Source of the DNA: Flavobacterium sp.
Lineage (GTDB): Bacteria; Bacteroidota; Bacteroidia; Flavobacteriales; Flavobacteriaceae
Direction of reading: 5' to 3'
Assembly (NCBI GenBank): GCA_021740105.1
Contig: JAIPAM010000001.1
Location: 260,239-324,238, forward strand
Length of the DNA: 64,000 nucleotides
The notes below the pieces were generated by a model, which was not told where the DNA came from, ran no database searches, and saw only the letters and a program-made list of their open reading frames with translations. Shown here one piece after another: positions 61,196 through 64,000 of this stretch. How positions within the stretch are numbered: the first letter of the stretch is position 1; every line of letters starts with the position of its first letter. A program made the translations under genes and the position numbers.

Positions 61196-64000
61196 ATGAA
61201 AAAACTTGTTATTAGTACTTTATTTGTAATGCAAGTATTTTTTGTTTTTGCTCAAAATATTTCTGGAATTTCTGGGAAAGTAGTCGATGCTAAAACTAAA
61301 AAGCCGTTACAAAATGCAATTGCCTCTATTCAAAATTCAAATTTAACACAGCTTACCAATAGGGAAGGTAAATTTATTTTTGAAACGGTCGCGACTGGTA
61401 ATCAAATGGTTCAAATTAAAATTACCGGATACAAAGATCAGTTGCTTACCGTTGAAATTGTAGCTGGAAAAATTTTGGATCTTGGAAACATTAATTTAGA
61501 ATCTGACATCACAGAAGAAAAACAATTGAGTTTAATTACTATTACCGATACCGATTTAGGGGATGATAATAGTGGATCCGAAAGTACTTCTAGTTTGCTT
61601 CAAGCGTCAAGAGATGTGTTCCAACAAGCAGCCGCTTTTAACTGGGGTCAAGCTCGATTTAAAATGAGGGGTTTAGATAATGAATATGGAGTAACCATGA
61701 TTAATGGAATTTCTATGAACAAAATCTATGACGGTAGACCACAATTCAGTAATTGGGGTGGATTGAATGACGCCACACGTAATCAAGAGTTTACCAATGG
61801 TTCTGCGCCTTCTGATTATACTTTTGGGGGGGTTTTAGGGACTAATGAAATAAACACTAGAGCTTCTTTATACCGACCAGGAAATAGAATTTCATTTGGA
61901 GGAACGAACACCAATTATACTGGAAGAATAATGGGAACTGTGGCTTCTGGTATGCGAAGTGATGGATGGGCTTATACTATTTCTGCTTCTAGACGTTGGG
62001 CGCAAGAAGGCTATTTCCAAGGAACAAATTATAGTGCCAATTCCTTTTTTGCAACTGTTGAAAGAAAAATTACAAAAAATAACAGCCTGAATTTTACTGC
62101 TATATTCGGTCAAAATAGTAGAGGGAAAAACTCCCCAAATACGCAAGAGGTGACAAATCTTGGTGGAGAAACATACAATTCTTACTGGGGTTGGCAAAAT
62201 GGAGAGAAAAGAAATTCAAGAATGAAAACGGTTGAAGAGCCATTGTTTATTTTAAGTAATTATTGGAAATTATCTTCAAAAACCAATTTGAATATCAATG
62301 TTTCTTATCAAACAGGAAAAATTGGAAACAGTAGAATTGACTTTCAAGGAGCAAACAATCCTGATCCAACCTATTACAGAAATTTACCTAGTTATTATAC
62401 TTCATTATATGAAAATGACCCAGCTGCTGTAACACTTCAAAATCCAGCTGCCTATCTTCCGGGTGGTTTAGGAGGTATAAGTTTATATAACCCTAATGAT
62501 CCAACCAACCCAGCTTATATTGGATCGCTAAATGCCAACTTTTTTACTAATAAACAAATAGATTGGACGTCAATGTATCGTGCCAATTCTATTAGCGGAA
62601 CCAGTAAATACGTTCTATTTGAAGACCGTACCGATGACACTCAATATGTTGCAAACTCAATTTTAAGCTCTCAGCTTTCAGATAATATAATATTAAATGC
62701 AGGAGGAAGCTTTACTAAATTGAAATCGCATAATTTTAAAAACATGCTTGATTTATTAGGAGGTATTGGTTTCAACGACTTAAATTTATTTGGCGTTGGT
62801 GACCAACAACAATCTGATTTGAACAATCCAAATAGAGTGGTTGGAAAAGGAGATATTTATGGTTACAATTATAATTTGTTTACCACTAAAATTGATGCCT
62901 TTACCCAATTCAAATTTGTTTATAAAAAAGTTGACTTTTATTTAGCCCAATCTTTCTCTCGTTCGGAATATGAAAGAGAAGGTTTATTTAAAAATGGCTA
63001 CTACGCTTCCAATTCTTATGGCTATAGCTCGAAAAAAGCATTTGATAATTTTGGCTTTAAAGGAGGTTTAACCTACAAAATTTCAGGACGCCAGTACTTA
63101 ACTTTTAATGGTCTTTATATGTCTAAAGCGCCAAGTTTAAGAAATGTATTTAACAATGCCCGAGTGACCAATAATATAACCGATGGAGTTGCAAACGAGA
63201 CCGTTTCTAGTGCCGATGCGAGTTATATCATTTCTGCTCCAAAATTTAAAATGCGTTTGACCGCTTTTTATTCTAAAATAAAAAATCAAACGGAAACTTC
63301 TTTCTTTTTTGGAGACGGTGCAGGTATTGACGATCCGGCAACTGATGCAAATGAAAGTAATGTCTTCGTAGCTGAAACAGTTACTAATTTGGATAAAAGA
63401 AATGTAGGAATTGAATTTGGTGCTGAATACGCAGTTACTTCTACCATAAAAGTAACGACAAGTATTGCTTATGGAGATTATATTTTTGACAGTAATCCAA
63501 ATGTAAAAGTAAGTTCAGATGCTGCGGCAACTGTTGATAATCCAATGCCATTAAATGATTATGGTCAAGCCAAATTGAAAAATTACAAACAATCAGGTAT
63601 GCCACAAGCAGCAGCTTCTTTTGGAATTGAATATAGAGATCCTAAATTTTGGTGGGTGGGTGCTAATATAAATTACCTCGCCAACAGCTATATTGATGTG
63701 GCTCCAATTACAAGAACAGATCGCTTTTTTACTGATCCACTAGGGGTTAATAACAATCCATTCCCTGAGGCAACTCAAGCCAGAGCAAACGAACTGCTAA
63801 AACAAGAAAAATTTAATAATTTTGCTTTATTGAATTTAATTGGAGGAAAATCTTGGAAAGTAGGAGATAACACCTTTGGGTTCTTTGCAAGTGTGAATAA
63901 TGTTATGGATATTGTATACAAAACAGGTGGATTTGAACAAGCAAGAAACTCCAACTACAGACAATTAAACCAAGACGTTTCAAGTGGAACTCCGGCATTT
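61196..64000 (+). CDS. TonB-dependent receptor, 5' part (cut by right window edge)
   Basis: Open from ATG at 61196 to the last base, 935 residues so far. Signal peptide MKKLVISTLFVMQVFFVFAQ, carboxypeptidase-regulatory-like domain (GISGKVVDAKTKKPLQNAIASIQ, to about residue 100), a plug domain (ASRDVFQQAAAFNWGQARFKMRGLDNEYGVTMINGISMN) and then many barrel strands ending near YIDVAPITRTDRFFTDPLG. An outer-membrane transporter driven by TonB; the substrate is unknown. No SusD-type partner can be seen within the window. Confidence 0.93.
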   Translation, partial: MKKLVISTLFVMQVFFVFAQNISGISGKVVDAKTKKPLQNAIASIQNSNLTQLTNREGKFIFETVATGNQMVQIKITGYKDQLLTVEIVAGKILDLGNINLESDITEEKQLSLITITDTDLGDDNSGSESTSSLLQASRDVFQQAAAFNWGQARFKMRGLDNEYGVTMINGISMNKIYDGRPQFSNWGGLNDATRNQEFTNGSAPSDYTFGGVLGTNEINTRASLYRPGNRISFGGTNTNYTGRIMGTVASGMRSDGWAYTISASRRWAQEGYFQGTNYSANSFFATVERKITKNNSLNFTAIFGQNSRGKNSPNTQEVTNLGGETYNSYWGWQNGEKRNSRMKTVEEPLFILSNYWKLSSKTNLNINVSYQTGKIGNSRIDFQGANNPDPTYYRNLPSYYTSLYENDPAAVTLQNPAAYLPGGLGGISLYNPNDPTNPAYIGSLNANFFTNKQIDWTSMYRANSISGTSKYVLFEDRTDDTQYVANSILSSQLSDNIILNAGGSFTKLKSHNFKNMLDLLGGIGFNDLNLFGVGDQQQSDLNNPNRVVGKGDIYGYNYNLFTTKIDAFTQFKFVYKKVDFYLAQSFSRSEYEREGLFKNGYYASNSYGYSSKKAFDNFGFKGGLTYKISGRQYLTFNGLYMSKAPSLRNVFNNARVTNNITDGVANETVSSADASYIISAPKFKMRLTAFYSKIKNQTETSFFFGDGAGIDDPATDANESNVFVAETVTNLDKRNVGIEFGAEYAVTSTIKVTTSIAYGDYIFDSNPNVKVSSDAAATVDNPMPLNDYGQAKLKNYKQSGMPQAAASFGIEYRDPKFWWVGANINYLANSYIDVAPITRTDRFFTDPLGVNNNPFPEATQARANELLKQEKFNNFALLNLIGGKSWKVGDNTFGFFASVNNVMDIVYKTGGFEQARNSNYRQLNQDVSSGTPAF

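Noticed and set aside
1..64000. CRISPR array
   Set aside because: No regularly spaced identical repeats were seen anywhere in the window.

Overview
The window looks like a chromosome segment of a Flavobacterium-like member of the Bacteroidota. It is AT-rich. It carries GLPGLI-family proteins, TonB-dependent receptors, two secreted proteins with type IX secretion (T9SS) C-terminal sorting tails, a GH92 mannosidase, and many promoters of the Bacteroidota form TTTG/TTG-N(about 20)-TAnnTTTG. No species name can be given from the sequence alone.

Layout. 1-5.5 kb: 5' part of bioB, then a three-gene cluster (two GLPGLI paralogues and an outer-membrane beta-barrel protein). 5.7-8.4 kb: propeller-like orphan, deoxynucleoside kinase, small orphan, polyprenyl synthetase. 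8.6-15.2 kb: complete TetR-TolC-adaptor-RND efflux operon behind a textbook promoter. 15.4-21.3 kb: Ig-like lipoprotein, omega-amidase-type hydrolase, GH92 enzyme, lysine-rich basic protein.

21.5-29.1 kb is the accessory part: an integrative element of about 7.6 kb bounded by two near-identical tRNA-Met(CAT) sequences, with a tyrosine recombinase next to the right (intact) tRNA. Its cargo is a small secreted/membrane protein, an XRE regulator, a secreted orphan, an orphan 109-aa gene with its own promoter, and a tightly coupled operon HNH nuclease - HIT-domain protein - nuclease-like protein with four zinc-finger repeats and a C-terminal Vsr-like PD-(D/E)XK domain. I know of no named system with this composition; I consider it a candidate defence or DNA-processing module. 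A palindrome sits inside its promoter. The left end of the element holds about 750 bp without genes but with several long complementary segments.

29.2-64 kb returns to core genes: methylmalonyl-CoA epimerase, rbfA, LolC/E-like permease, dusB, lepA, an umuC-umuD pair in that order, feoA-feoB plus a 40-aa Cys-rich partner, SCO1, a T9SS propeller protein, M13 protease, EamA transporter, SDR-like protein, M28 protease, ssb, HAD phosphatase, metG, dGTPase, a second T9SS propeller protein, dxs, a TadA-type deaminase, an endonuclease/exonuclease/phosphatase protein, and a TonB-dependent receptor cut by the right edge.

Scattered between genes are copies of a short structured repeat (three alike, one related). 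Two of them show compensating changes in a hairpin stem, and one related copy lies in the predicted leader of lepA. Everything here comes from reading the sequence; no database search was made.
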